Positions 36,775 to 44,627 of a stretch of DNA of 45,715 bases are shown one piece after another. Source of the DNA: Actinomycetes bacterium (GTDB lineage Bacteria > Actinomycetota > Acidimicrobiia > Acidimicrobiales > Bog-793); NCBI GenBank assembly GCA_021838945.1, contig JAKCCH010000015.1, positions 1 through 45,715 on the forward strand. Direction: 5' to 3'. The notes under the pieces were generated by a model. That model was not told where the DNA came from. It worked only from the letters and a program-made list of their open reading frames with translations, and ran no database searches. Each line of letters opens with the position of its first letter. Position 1 is the stretch's first letter. The translations under genes were made by a program, and so were the position numbers.

Positions 36775-37736
36775 CAGACCTCCTCGGTGTGTGAGTACGG
36801 TTCCTCTTCGGCCCGGCCGGGGCGCTCGGCCTGACGGTCGCCAAGCCCGTCCCGTGCCTTGTCGAGCGGGGCGGCAGAGGCAGCAGCCGCCGTAACGGTG
36901 GCGGCGGCCTGCCCGGGAGCGTGCGGGTGAGACCTCGTGGGCGCATGCTGCTCCGCCCGGAGGATCCGCTCACCGATGGCCCGCCGGTCCTCCTCCGCCA
37001 TGGAATCTCGAACCGCCAGGAGAACCTTGTCCTCGAAGGCCACGTGTCTGCGGAGCCTCTTCTCGAGCTCCTCGACCAGTTCGTCGAAGCGCTCCTGCGA
37101 CGGCTCGGTCTTGCCGAGCGCGACGAGGCTGTCCTTTCCCTCCTGCTCCTGCTCGAGCGCCTGCTCCAGGATCTGGCCGCCCCCGGCTAAGAGGTCGCGC
37201 ACCGCTGGCCAGAGGTGCTCCTGCTCGGCGGTCTCGTGCCGGGAGAGCTCGACGGTCATCATGTCGACGATCGACTTGCGTCGGGACTGGTGCACCTCGC
37301 TTCCGCCCTTGGTCACGCCGGGAATGGCCTTCAGCTGCTGCATCAGGGCGGTGACCGTGTCGTGCTGGCGGGTGAGCACGTCGCAGACGTCAGTGTCGTC
37401 GGTGTCTCCGGTCTGGCCTGGTTCCGCGCCCCTCGACCGCGCCGCCGAGACCATCTGAGGGTCACTCTCCGCTCGCCCACGGATCCACTCGTGCACCAGC
37501 GACTTCTGGATCGGGTCGCTGGTACGTGGCCGCTGATAGACGAGATGCTGAGTGCTCCCTCTCATGGCACCGGGTCTGCGCAGCGTCTCGTCCGGGGAGG
37601 ACGTGTCGCTGCCGTCCGCGGGGAGGCCTGTGGCGATGAGGTAGGCCTGCCCGGGCGGGATGTGCAATCGGGCAGCGGCAGCGTCGTAGTCACAGTCGAC
37701 ACCGATCGCGTCTAGGACTTGTCTCTGGGTCGGCAT
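36774..37736 (-). CDS. Hemerythrin-domain protein leading the formate dehydrogenase operon
   Basis: A 320-residue protein of three parts. Residues 1-45 (MPTQRQVLDAIGVDCDYDAA ... IPPGQAYLIATGLP) are a small helical head. Residues 46-110 are a polar linker. Residues ~115-260 are an HHE hemerythrin bundle with LTRQHDTVTALMQQL, VELSRHETAEQEHLWPAVRD and LRRHVAFEDKVLLAVRDS, which supply the di-iron His/Glu ligands. The Ala/Pro/Glu-rich tail is probably disordered. Its stop shares one base with the alpha-subunit start (TGATG), so translation is coupled. A second hemerythrin ends the same operon. The position suggests O2 binding or sensing in service of the selenoenzyme. Confidence 0.87.
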   Translation of the reverse strand: MPTQRQVLDAIGVDCDYDAAAARLHIPPGQAYLIATGLPADGSDTSSPDETLRRPGAMRGSTQHLVYQRPRTSDPIQKSLVHEWIRGRAESDPQMVSAARSRGAEPGQTGDTDDTDVCDVLTRQHDTVTALMQQLKAIPGVTKGGSEVHQSRRKSIVDMMTVELSRHETAEQEHLWPAVRDLLAGGGQILEQALEQEQEGKDSLVALGKTEPSQERFDELVEELEKRLRRHVAFEDKVLLAVRDSMAEEDRRAIGERILRAEQHAPTRSHPHAPGQAAATVTAAAASAAPLDKARDGLGDRQAERPGRAEEEPYSHTEEV

Positions 37737-38050
37737 GGGGGGTCTCTGCCTCGGTGGTTACGAGCGGCGGTTAGCTACCCAAATCGTCGGACGCCTACCC
37801 CGGGAACGGTTCTTGTCGCACACGGCGTCCCTCCGTGCACGGCGGCGAGCCGCTTTCGGTGTCGCCGATGTCGTCTCGGCTGGTCGGAAAGCCCCGGGTC
37901 GGTGAGGCGGAGACGGTGGGCGCCAGCGAGCTGGACCGCCACAGGTCCCGGGCCATGACTTGCCGCACCCGCCGTTGCCGCCCGGGGCCGGGGGCACCCC
38001 GGGGAGCCGGGCGCTCCGCCGACGGCATCGCTCTCCGAGCTGCTACTGCT
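37737..38050. other. Divergent intergenic region, formate dehydrogenase operon / arsR
   Basis: About 310 bp separating the two operons; the formate dehydrogenase promoter must lie in its left part. On the minus strand I see TTTGGGTAGCTA near 37774-37785 and a second GGGTAG further up, which could be parts of a stress-sigma type promoter, but no firm pair. No open gene. Confidence 0.4.
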
Positions 38051-38084
38051 TTGATTGCGCAATCACGCAATGATTGATATCATC
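38051..38084 (+). promoter_or_regulatory. arsR promoter with operator-like repeats
   Basis: TTGATT (38051-38056) and TGATAT (38075-38080) are separated by 18 bp and resemble -35 and -10 boxes. Overlying them are a perfect 12-bp palindrome GATTGCGCAATC (38053-38064), then CGCAAT and ATTGAT-type half-sites. Initiation about seven bases after the -10 would leave ATG 38091 nearly leaderless, consistent with the lack of a ribosome-binding site. Autorepression by the ArsR protein is the likely control. Confidence 0.6.
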
Positions 38085-38090
38085 GTCCAC

Positions 38091-38468
38091 ATGAGTTCGG
38101 AAGCCGCGACGTCATCGCCTGCTGAGGACGCCGCCTTCAGGTCGCATGCCGAGCTCTGCAAGGTCCTGACCGATCCGAAGCGCCTGCTTCTCATCGATGC
38201 GCTCAGGCATGCAGAGCGCTGCGTGGGCGACCTCGCCGAGCTGTTCGGCATGAGCCTGCCCAACGCCAGCCAGCACCTCTCCGTACTGCGACACGCAGGG
38301 CTGGTGGAGTCGCGCAGGGAGGGCACCACCGTCTACTACCGGCTGATCGAGCCGCGCATCGCCGACGCGTGCGACATCGTCCACCGGATCGTCACCGACC
38401 GCCGGCGCGGCGCCAGCCCCGCCGACGAAACCTCGCCAAACCGAGCAATGACCAAGGAGGTCCGTTGA
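38091..38468 (+). CDS. ArsR/SmtB-family transcriptional regulator
   Basis: A 125-residue winged-helix protein. It shows LCKVLTDPKRLLLIDALRHA (helix 1-2), the recognition helix region LFGMSLPNASQHLSVLRHAG and the wing LVESRREGTTVYYRL. There is a single conserved-looking Cys in helix 1 (ELCKVL) and one in ERCVGDLAEL, at about residues 22 and 44, a pair placed like the reactive cysteines of SqrR/BigR-type persulfide or redox sensors rather than the ELCVCDL metal site. A redox or sulfur signal is thus plausible but unproved. Its stop overlaps the glutaredoxin start (TGATG). Confidence 0.87.
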   Translation: MSSEAATSSPAEDAAFRSHAELCKVLTDPKRLLLIDALRHAERCVGDLAELFGMSLPNASQHLSVLRHAGLVESRREGTTVYYRLIEPRIADACDIVHRIVTDRRRGASPADETSPNRAMTKEVR

Positions 38469-38731
38469 TGCCCGCTACCCAGACCCGGCATCGCGTGCTG
38501 GTCTTCACGACGCCCACCTGCCCGTGGTGCCAACGGGCAAAGGGTTACCTGCGCAGCCAGGGAGTGCCGTTCAGGGAGATCGACGTCTCGCGCGATCAGA
38601 AGGCGGCCGACGACCTGGTCCGTCGCACAGGCCGGATCGGCGTGCCGGTGATCGAGATCGACGGCCGACCTGTCGTCGGCTTCGACCAGACCCAGATCGA
38701 CCGGCTGCTCGGACTGCGCAAGCGGGCTTGA
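38468..38731 (+). CDS. Glutaredoxin-family protein
   Basis: An 87-residue thioredoxin-fold protein with the active-site CPWC in FTTPTCPWCQRAKGYL, the cis-Pro in RIGVPVIEIDG and VVGFDQTQIDRLLGL at the end, as in NrdH/YruB-type glutaredoxins. It should reduce disulfides, glutathione- or mycothiol-type mixed disulfides or persulfides in the cytoplasm. ATG 38468 follows AAGGAGG by eight bases and is coupled to arsR by one-base overlap. Confidence 0.9.
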   Translation: MPATQTRHRVLVFTTPTCPWCQRAKGYLRSQGVPFREIDVSRDQKAADDLVRRTGRIGVPVIEIDGRPVVGFDQTQIDRLLGLRKRA

Positions 38732-38772
38732 GACCGAACGCCCCAAAACCAACCGATAAGGAGTAGTCAGCG

Positions 38773-39072
38773 ATGACAGAACAGGTAGAACCACTCGGTG
38801 CACGCGTGCTGCTAAAGGTGCTGGAGGACGAGAGCGTCACCTCGAGCGGTCTCGTGATCCCCGACACTGCCAAGGAGAAGCCGCAGCGCGGCCTCGTGAT
38901 CGCCGTGGGTGACGACGAGGAGCTGATCAAGGTCAAGCCCGGCGACCGGGTGCTCTTCCCCCGTTACGCGGGAACTGAGCTACGCCTCGGCGGAGCCGAC
39001 CACCTCGTCATCGACGCCACGGACCTGCTCGCGGTGTTGCGGGACGCTGTCGCGACCGAAGCTGCGGCTTGA
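38773..39072 (+). CDS. GroES-family co-chaperonin (stand-alone)
   Basis: A 99-residue GroES fold. PLGARVLLKVLEDESVTSSG and LVIPDTAKEKPQRGLVIAVG include the mobile loop that binds GroEL; VKPGDRVLFPRYAGTEL and the closing strand with VIDATDLLAVL are normal. There is no groEL beside it, so this is probably a second copy. It has AAGGAGT nine bases upstream and lies 41 bp after the glutaredoxin gene, so it belongs to the ArsR-controlled cluster, which suggests it assists folding under the same stress. Confidence 0.92.
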   Translation: MTEQVEPLGARVLLKVLEDESVTSSGLVIPDTAKEKPQRGLVIAVGDDEELIKVKPGDRVLFPRYAGTELRLGGADHLVIDATDLLAVLRDAVATEAAA

Positions 39073-39081
39073 CCGTATTCT

Positions 39082-39116
39082 GCGCCCACGGCGGGGAGCT
39101 GCTCCCGCCGTGGGCG
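39082..39116 (+). terminator. Strong hairpin after groES
   Basis: GCGCCCACGGCGGG and CCCGCCGTGGGCGC form a perfect 14-bp stem around a short GAGCTGCT-type loop, ten bases after the groES stop. No T run follows, as is common in high-GC genomes. It should end the arsR-glutaredoxin-groES transcript. Confidence 0.8.
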
Positions 39117-39160
39117 CCGGCACGGCAGTCACCTCGCGACAGGAAGCAGCCGGCCGCGCT

Positions 39161-39316
39161 TTAGTCAGTTAGGCGGCGGCAGAGCAAGCCCGCTTCATCT
39201 CTCGGAACGCACTCCTCCCCGCCGGGCTCGCATGAGGTGATCGTGATCACCGCACCGGTTCGCTCACAGCAGACCGTGGCGGGACCCGCGGTTCTGACAG
39301 GCGGGCGGTCACTCAC
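39161..39316 (-). CDS. Doubtful small Cys-rich ORF
   Basis: A 51-codon frame from GTG 39316 with TAGPATVCCERTGAVITITS and EPGGEECVPRDEAGLLCRRL, five cysteines in a short acidic protein. There is no ribosome-binding site and codon bias is only moderate. It may be a small metal-binding protein or chance. The rest of 39117-39505 shows no gene. Confidence 0.25.
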   Translation of the reverse strand: MSDRPPVRTAGPATVCCERTGAVITITSCEPGGEECVPRDEAGLLCRRLTD

Positions 39317-39505
39317 AGATAGGTGAGCGTGGCAGGGCCACTCGTGACTCGCCCGGTCGCCAAGCCGGCTGCATCGTGACCACAGCGGAGAGCCGTCGGC
39401 CCACGGCTGGCCCCCGGAGGACCTGACCCGGGCGCCACAGCGCACTGCGACCCACAGGACCCAAGGCCGCGACCGGCTCGATGCGGCTCGAGCTCTCTGG
39501 ACCGA

Positions 39506-40420
39506 TCAAGTCTCGGCTGGCGCCAAGACGAAGTCTCGTTCCAGCGAGTACCAGGTATCGCTCCATCCCTCGGGCGCTCCGGGCTCGTGAGGCCCATGGG
39601 CGAGGAAGTCGACGACGAGCGACGGCTTCACGCCGAAGACGGCATCGCTGCCGAGGTAGGGGCTCGTCCGGTCGAAGAGATGCGTCGCCACCGGGTGGCA
39701 CCCAGTGGCTGAGACCACGAGGTGCAGATGGGCAGGTCGCCAGGGGTGGCGCCCGGTGGCCGCCAACATCCTCCCCACCGGACCGTCGTCCGGGATCGGG
39801 TAGTCGACCGGGCGGACCGCCCAGAACGAGAACGCTCCGTCTGACCCAGTCCGAAAGCGACCGCGCAGGTTCTCGAACGGCTGCTCGGGATCCTGAACGG
39901 CGTAGAGGCCGTTGGCGGCGTTCTGCCATACGTCGAGGACTGCCCCTGCGAGCGGTTGCCCGTCGATCCCGCGGACGTTCCCCGAGACGAACATGGGTTC
40001 CCCGCTCCCCTCCTGCTCAGCGATCGAGGAACCCATCGGGCGAAGCGGTGAGCCGTCGACGTGAAACGGGCCGAGCACGGTCGACTCCGTCACACCGGCC
40101 TGCAGGTGGCTCTGCAGGGCGTCGACGAGCATCGAGAGGCCGAGCGTGTCCGAGAGGAGGACGAACTCTTGGCGACGGTCACTGCAGCTGTGGCCGGTGT
40201 CGGTCAGGAAGGCGACGGCTGCCTCCCACTCGGCCTTCGTGAGGCCGACTTCGCAGGCGTAGGCATGCAGGTGCTCGACGAGCCGCTGGAGCAGGAAGCG
40301 CAGGCGGGCGTCCGGTGCCTCGTCGAAGCTCTTTCGCGCCGCTGCAGTGATGTCCTCGGGAGATGACGGCCGGCGTGCGTGCTCCACGGCCGCATGGTAC
40401 GCGGGCACTGACTCCGACAC
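39506..40420 (-). CDS. Intradiol ring-cleavage dioxygenase (hydroxyquinol/catechol 1,2-dioxygenase-like)
   Basis: A 304-residue dioxygenase. Residues ~15-105 are the helical dimerisation domain (Dioxygenase_N), with FLLQRLVEHLHAYACEVGLT and ADWEAA-type KAEWEAAVAFLTDTG. The catalytic beta-sandwich follows, with VLGPFHVDGSPLR, GNVRGIDGQPLAGAVLDVWQ and the ferric ligands Tyr in GLYAVQDP, Tyr in PVDYPIPDDGPVG, His in RPAHLHLVVSATG and His in VATHLFDRTS. It opens a catechol or hydroxyquinol ring between the hydroxyls to a muconate or maleylacetate. Its length favours the hydroxyquinol branch; I cannot decide. No other aromatic-degradation gene is near. GTG 40420 is the first start of the protein-like part; a GTG at 40384 is an alternative. 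Confidence 0.88.
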   Translation of the reverse strand: MSESVPAYHAAVEHARRPSSPEDITAAARKSFDEAPDARLRFLLQRLVEHLHAYACEVGLTKAEWEAAVAFLTDTGHSCSDRRQEFVLLSDTLGLSMLVDALQSHLQAGVTESTVLGPFHVDGSPLRPMGSSIAEQEGSGEPMFVSGNVRGIDGQPLAGAVLDVWQNAANGLYAVQDPEQPFENLRGRFRTGSDGAFSFWAVRPVDYPIPDDGPVGRMLAATGRHPWRPAHLHLVVSATGCHPVATHLFDRTSPYLGSDAVFGVKPSLVVDFLAHGPHEPGAPEGWSDTWYSLERDFVLAPAET

Positions 40421-40537
40421 CGGACGTCGTGTCGTCCCCCTCCCGCGCCGTGGAGTCAGGCGGGTGAGTGAGCCTTCGCCGCCACCGAGCCGGCGCAGGT
40501 TCGCCACGCCAGCGCCTCGAGTGGGTATGGCAGCTGG

Positions 40538-41347
40538 ATGAGCGAGCCGCCCCGCCACCGGTCGGAGATGCACCGGACTGCGGCCACACGAGCTACCGGG
40601 GCACGGCGGGCTCGAGGGCACGGCCGCCGTCATGACGGGAGCTGACAGCGGCATCGGGCGAGCAGTCGCGATCGCCTTCGCCCGCGAAGGCGCCGATGTC
40701 CTCATCTCCTACCTCAGCGAGCACGGGAAGGCCGAGGAGACCGCTCGCCGCGTGCAAGACAGCGGCCGAAGGGCCGTCCTCGTCCGGGGAGACGTGTCCT
40801 CTCCCGAGCACTGCCAAAACATCGTGAAGAGGGCAGTCGAGGCGTTCGGCAAGGTGGACGTCCTGGTCAACAAGGCCGCCTTCCAGATGAGCCATGAGTC
40901 CCTCGAGAATGTCCCCGATGAGGAGTGGGACCACACGATCGCTACCACCTCTCGGCGATGTTCCACCTGTGCGAGGCGGTGCTTGCCCACAATGGGGCCA
41001 GGCTCCTCCATCCATCGGGAGCTCGTCGGTGAACTCCGACATGCCGAATCCGACGCTTGCCCCCTACTCGGCAACCGTGGCAGCGAGTCGCGAGCCTCGG
41101 CGCCAGTCTCGCTCAGCTGCTCGGCCCTCGCGGGAGCCGGGCCAACAGCGTCGCGCCTGTCCGATCTGGACCCCGCTCATCTCCACGACGATGCCCGAGG
41201 ACAGCGTGGAGCAATTCGGCTCCAACACCGCGATCGGCCGCCCCGATCAGCGAGCTGGTGCCGGTCTAGGTCTTGCTGGCCTCCGGCGACGGAAGCTACC
41301 TCTCGGGAGGGCGCGTAGCCGCGACCGGAGGGCGCCCCATGCTCTGA
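40538..41347 (+). pseudogene. Short-chain dehydrogenase/reductase, multiply frameshifted
   Basis: The pieces read in order as one SDR of the ~285-residue YhdF-like type. They are MSEPPRHRSEM (frame of 40538), DCGHTSYRG (next frame), GHGGLEGTAAVMTGADSGIG through VLVNKAAFQMSHESLENVPD (frame of 40632, with the Rossmann TGxxxGIG), LSAMFHLCEAVLAH (third frame), MGPGSS, then SSSVNSDMPNPTLAPYSAT (catalytic Ser and YxxxK region, where K reads V), LAQLLGPRGSRANSVAPV, IWTPLISTTMPEDSVEQFGS, and finally ELVPV-TAG-VLLASGDGSYLSGG and ATGGRPML at the true stop. That needs about seven frame changes plus a TAG for Tyr. The first third is intact enough to look like a gene, but no active enzyme can be made. Confidence 0.88.
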
Positions 41348-41757
41348 TTGCCCATCCGCCCGACGCACGACGCGGCGTTTCGAACAGCACCGGGCACGTA
41401 CCGCCGGCGTAGGTCAGACCCGAAGCCTGACCGCGAGGGGTCGTTCTCCGCGCGCCGCCAGTCTGTTGGGCGCGGCGCTGGTCGGCCCAACACGTGACCG
41501 GCAGCCGCAGGTCAGTCGGCGACCTCGCCGCCGGACACGACGTCGCACCTCTGGCGTCGAGCAGGCACGGTGACGGGACGCCCAGCGCCATCCGCCGCCC
41601 CGCCCATGAGAGCGGTCGGACAGCAGACCGACCCCGAGGTCACCGACCTGGAACCATCCGCATCCTCCGGGCGCGACGTGACCAGGCGAGGGCGCGGGAC
41701 CGATGCGTCGGCCCCTGGTCGAGCCCGCTCCGACGCGGGGGCCGCGCCGCTCGGATC
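41348..41757. other. 410 bp between convergent genes, with a hairpin at 41465-41491
   Basis: No gene is supported. GTTGGGC (41465-41471) pairs with GCCCAAC (41485-41491) around a 13-base loop; it may terminate either the pseudogene side or the helicase gene. No T run. Confidence 0.45.
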
Positions 41758-43095
41758 TCAGCGACCCGAGCCCCGCGTGGTTCTGCTTCGATCTCGAGAG
41801 GAGCGGCTCTGCCGGGTGGCGCGCTCGTTCGACGTCGCGCGCCCACGCTTGCCGTACCCGCGGGCCTCTGGCTTCACCTTCACCCGGGGAGCACCCTCAT
41901 GAACAGGGCGGATGGCAACACCGGCGGCGAGGGAAGAGAGGTCTGGCGAGGAGACGCCGCTCGAGAGACCGAGGCGCCGCTGGATCTGCTTGATCGCGGC
42001 AAGATGCTCGCTTCCCACCAAAGACACGACCGTCCCGTCAGCGCCTGCTCGGCCGGTACGGCCGGATCGGTGGACATAGTCGGTGCTGTCGGCGGCTGGA
42101 TCGAAGTGTACGACGAGCGGCACGGCATCAACGTGGATCCCCCGCGCTGCGATGTCGGTGGCGACGAGCACGTCGAGCCGTCCGCTGCGAAACGCGGCCA
42201 GAGCCCTCTCGCGCTGGCTCTGACTGCGGTTGCCATGGATAGCTGCCGAGGCGAGACCTGAACGTGCCAGGCGGTCGGACAGCCGATCGGCACCGCGCTT
42301 GGTCCGGCAGAAGACGACGGCAGGCCCGCTGGCGCTGACCACCTTCGTCGTCACGGCCACGCGTTCATGGGACTCAACTCGCCAGAAGTGATGAGCCACG
42401 TCCCCTTGATCGGAGCCTGTTGGCACGACGTCGTGACGTACGGGGTCGTGCTGATAGTCACGGATCAGTTTGTCGACCGGCCCGTCCAACGTGGCCGAGA
42501 ACAGAAGAGTCTGGCGCGTCCCACTGGTTCTGTCGACGAGGCGTCGCACCTCTGGGAGAAAGCCCATGTCAGCCATCCGGTCCGCTTCGTCGATCACCAC
42601 CATGTCGACGTGAGACAGGCGGGCGTCGCCACGCCCGACGAGATCGGAGAGCCGTCCGGGGCACGCGACGAGCACGTCCACTCCGCTGCGGAGGGCGGTC
42701 ACCTGCTTGCCGTATCCGACGCCGCCGTAGATCGATGTCACCCGGGCGCCGATGACCTTGGCCAAGGGCACCATCACCTCCTCGATCTGCGCGGCCAGCT
42801 CACGCGTGGGGACGAGGATGAGCGCGGTCGCATGGCGGCGACCCTGCCGCTCCGAGCGAGGCTTCGCGGCCAGCCGGGAGAGCACCGCCAACCCGAACGC
42901 CAGGGTCTTGCCAGAGCCGGTCGGTGCCTTGCCGCAGACATCGCGGCCCGCAAGGGAGTCCGGCAGAGTGACCGCCTGGATCGGGAAAGCGGAGAGGATC
43001 CCACGCTCCTCGAGCGCAGCCGTCAGTGTCGGTGGGATGCCGAGGTCGGAAAAGCGGGCGGGCGCGGACGCCAGGCCAGGGCTAGGGGTGCTCAT
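41758..43095 (-). CDS. DEAD-box ATP-dependent RNA helicase
   Basis: A 445-residue SF2 helicase. The Q motif begins FSDLGIPPTLTAALEERG and ends FPIQ; motif I is GKAPTGSGKTLAF, Ia LVPTRELAAQ, II VVIDEADRMADMGFLPEVRR, III LLFSATLDG, V VLVATDIAARGIHVDAVPLV, VI YVHRSGRTGRAGADG. The last ~55 residues are a basic Arg/Ser/Thr-rich RNA-binding tail. It resembles RhlE/DeaD-type proteins that unwind short RNA duplexes in ribosome assembly or cold response. ATG 43095 follows GGAG by four bases. Confidence 0.93.
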   Translation of the reverse strand: MSTPSPGLASAPARFSDLGIPPTLTAALEERGILSAFPIQAVTLPDSLAGRDVCGKAPTGSGKTLAFGLAVLSRLAAKPRSERQGRRHATALILVPTRELAAQIEEVMVPLAKVIGARVTSIYGGVGYGKQVTALRSGVDVLVACPGRLSDLVGRGDARLSHVDMVVIDEADRMADMGFLPEVRRLVDRTSGTRQTLLFSATLDGPVDKLIRDYQHDPVRHDVVPTGSDQGDVAHHFWRVESHERVAVTTKVVSASGPAVVFCRTKRGADRLSDRLARSGLASAAIHGNRSQSQRERALAAFRSGRLDVLVATDIAARGIHVDAVPLVVHFDPAADSTDYVHRSGRTGRAGADGTVVSLVGSEHLAAIKQIQRRLGLSSGVSSPDLSSLAAGVAIRPVHEGAPRVKVKPEARGYGKRGRATSNERATRQSRSSRDRSRTTRGSGR

Positions 43096-43649
43096 GAGAC
43101 TCCAGTCGGTCGAGGGGCGATGATGGCCGACTCGATATAGCGTCTCGTGGGCCTGGCCAGCACCGTTCTTGCCAGCCGCCGCTGGGAAGCACCCTGCGGT
43201 ATCGCTGAGAGGATAGCGCCGATTCCGCCGCCGGGGTCACTGTGGCCGCTCACCGTTCGTCCACGGCAGCGAGTGCTACCTCCGCGGGGACCGCAACATA
43301 CGCTGAGCCGGTGCCGAACAGCGACGAGCGGGCAGTCCCATGGCTCGAGCGGCTACCGCCGGCCGTCGCCTCTCGGGCTCTCCCCCTTGGGGCGCCCCGC
43401 TCCCGTGCGCCCGACGACCAGACCGCTTCGCCGCCACCTCGCCCGCCGCAGACGCGTGCCACGCTCAGCGCGGCGAGTGGCGTATCGGGCACAACCAACT
43501 GCCTGCCCTCATACGACCTGGCGCCGGGAGCCTCTCCGATGGACTCGGCGGTTCGTTCCACTCTCGGCAATAGGGACGAGCGGCACGAGAACGCGACGAC
43601 GGCAGGCGCGCACATCCGGCGAGGATGTCCGGACCAGGAGGCGTAGGTC
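43096..43649. other. 550 bp gap with a doubtful plus-strand ORF (43242-43646)
   Basis: This separates the helicase from the divergent secreted-protein gene. A 134-codon frame from GTG 43242 ends three bases before the next start; its N-terminal part (AEPVPNSDERAVPWLERLPP) is protein-like but codon bias is weak, there is no ribosome-binding site and I know no relative. I do not call it a gene. Confidence 0.4.
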
Positions 43650-44567
43650 GTGAGCCGTGTGCCCGGTGCGTTCTCGAGACTGGCATTGCGGGGCGCCAAG
43701 GCAAAGGGCCTCGTCGCGTTGGCAGTTGCGGGGGCCGGAGCCGCAGCAATCGGGTCAAGCCTCTCGAGTGCTCCGCCGTCTCACCAACCTCATCGTCACC
43801 CCTACCACCTCGTGGCCGAGGCAGGCGGTTGCCGACCCGGGAATCCGTTGGCGAACGTGTACCACCCGTACCGGCTGAAGGTACGCGTAAGGTGCCTCAC
43901 CGTCGTCGGCACCGTCGCCTACATCCGGCGGGAGGACGACGGTGATGTCCATGTCGCTCTCAGGTTGCTGCCCGGCGAGAACCACCTGCTGAACAGATAC
44001 AACGACTCCGAGCAGTACCGCCACCTCGTTACCGAGATCGTGCCGGCTGACCAGCCGCACTGCCCTCCGGGCCGTCCCCCGAAGCCGGCTCGAGGGACGT
44101 ACAACTACGGGGTCTGTACCGGAGCGGATATCCACACCCCACCGATGGGAGCGCTGGTGAGGGTGACGGGCCCGTACGTGCTCGATACTGACCATGGCTG
44201 GATGGAGATCCACCCCGTATGGCGAGTAGTCATCCTGCGCCGTTCTCCGCCGAACACGACGGCAATAAGCAGCTCGTCGACGACCACGACGACGGTGCCG
44301 CTCAGCTCCGCACCGACGACAGCGCTCGTCGGAGCATGGTGCAAGGTCTACTCGGTTCCTGCGAACGACAGCTACCCCGGGGACCTCGACATCCACGTGT
44401 CCTCAGACAAGCCCTATGCAACCGCGACAGCCCACTCGGCGACGGACACCTACAGTTACGAGACCAACGCGCAAGGGTCGGCGGTCGTCTACCTGTGGAA
44501 TCAGCACGCCGGCGAGGCCGTCACCGTGACAGTCGGTTCGGCAAGCTGTCACACCACAGACCCGTAG
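43650..44567 (+). CDS. Secreted or membrane-anchored protein, two domains joined by a Ser/Thr linker
   Basis: A 305-residue exported protein of unknown function. A basic start (MSRVPGAFSRLALRGAKAKG) and hydrophobic stretch LVALAVAGAGAAAIGSSLSS form a signal peptide or anchor. The first domain (about 45-200) contains RLKVRVRCLTVVGTVAYIRR, HVALRLLPGENHLLN and GALVRVTGPYVLDTDHGWME, an OB-like beta barrel by appearance, ending in EIHPVWRVVIL. A linker of Ser/Thr (SSSSTTTTTVPL) leads to an ~80-residue beta domain with two cysteines (GAWCKVYSVPANDSYPGDLD; VGSASCHTTDP). GTG 43650 follows AGGAGG by eight bases. Pairs like EIHPVWRVV occur in small secreted actinobacterial proteins, but I assign no function. 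Confidence 0.8.
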   Translation: MSRVPGAFSRLALRGAKAKGLVALAVAGAGAAAIGSSLSSAPPSHQPHRHPYHLVAEAGGCRPGNPLANVYHPYRLKVRVRCLTVVGTVAYIRREDDGDVHVALRLLPGENHLLNRYNDSEQYRHLVTEIVPADQPHCPPGRPPKPARGTYNYGVCTGADIHTPPMGALVRVTGPYVLDTDHGWMEIHPVWRVVILRRSPPNTTAISSSSTTTTTVPLSSAPTTALVGAWCKVYSVPANDSYPGDLDIHVSSDKPYATATAHSATDTYSYETNAQGSAVVYLWNQHAGEAVTVTVGSASCHTTDP

Positions 44568-44627
44568 CTACCGGGGCGCCGGACATCCCGAGGCAGGTGT
44601 GTTCATCATCGCCGATAGCTTGTCCTC

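Noticed and set aside
40632-41318. An intact 228-residue short-chain dehydrogenase
   Set aside because: Only the first ~105 residues match the family; the rest is frame-shifted and the true remainder is found in the other two frames.
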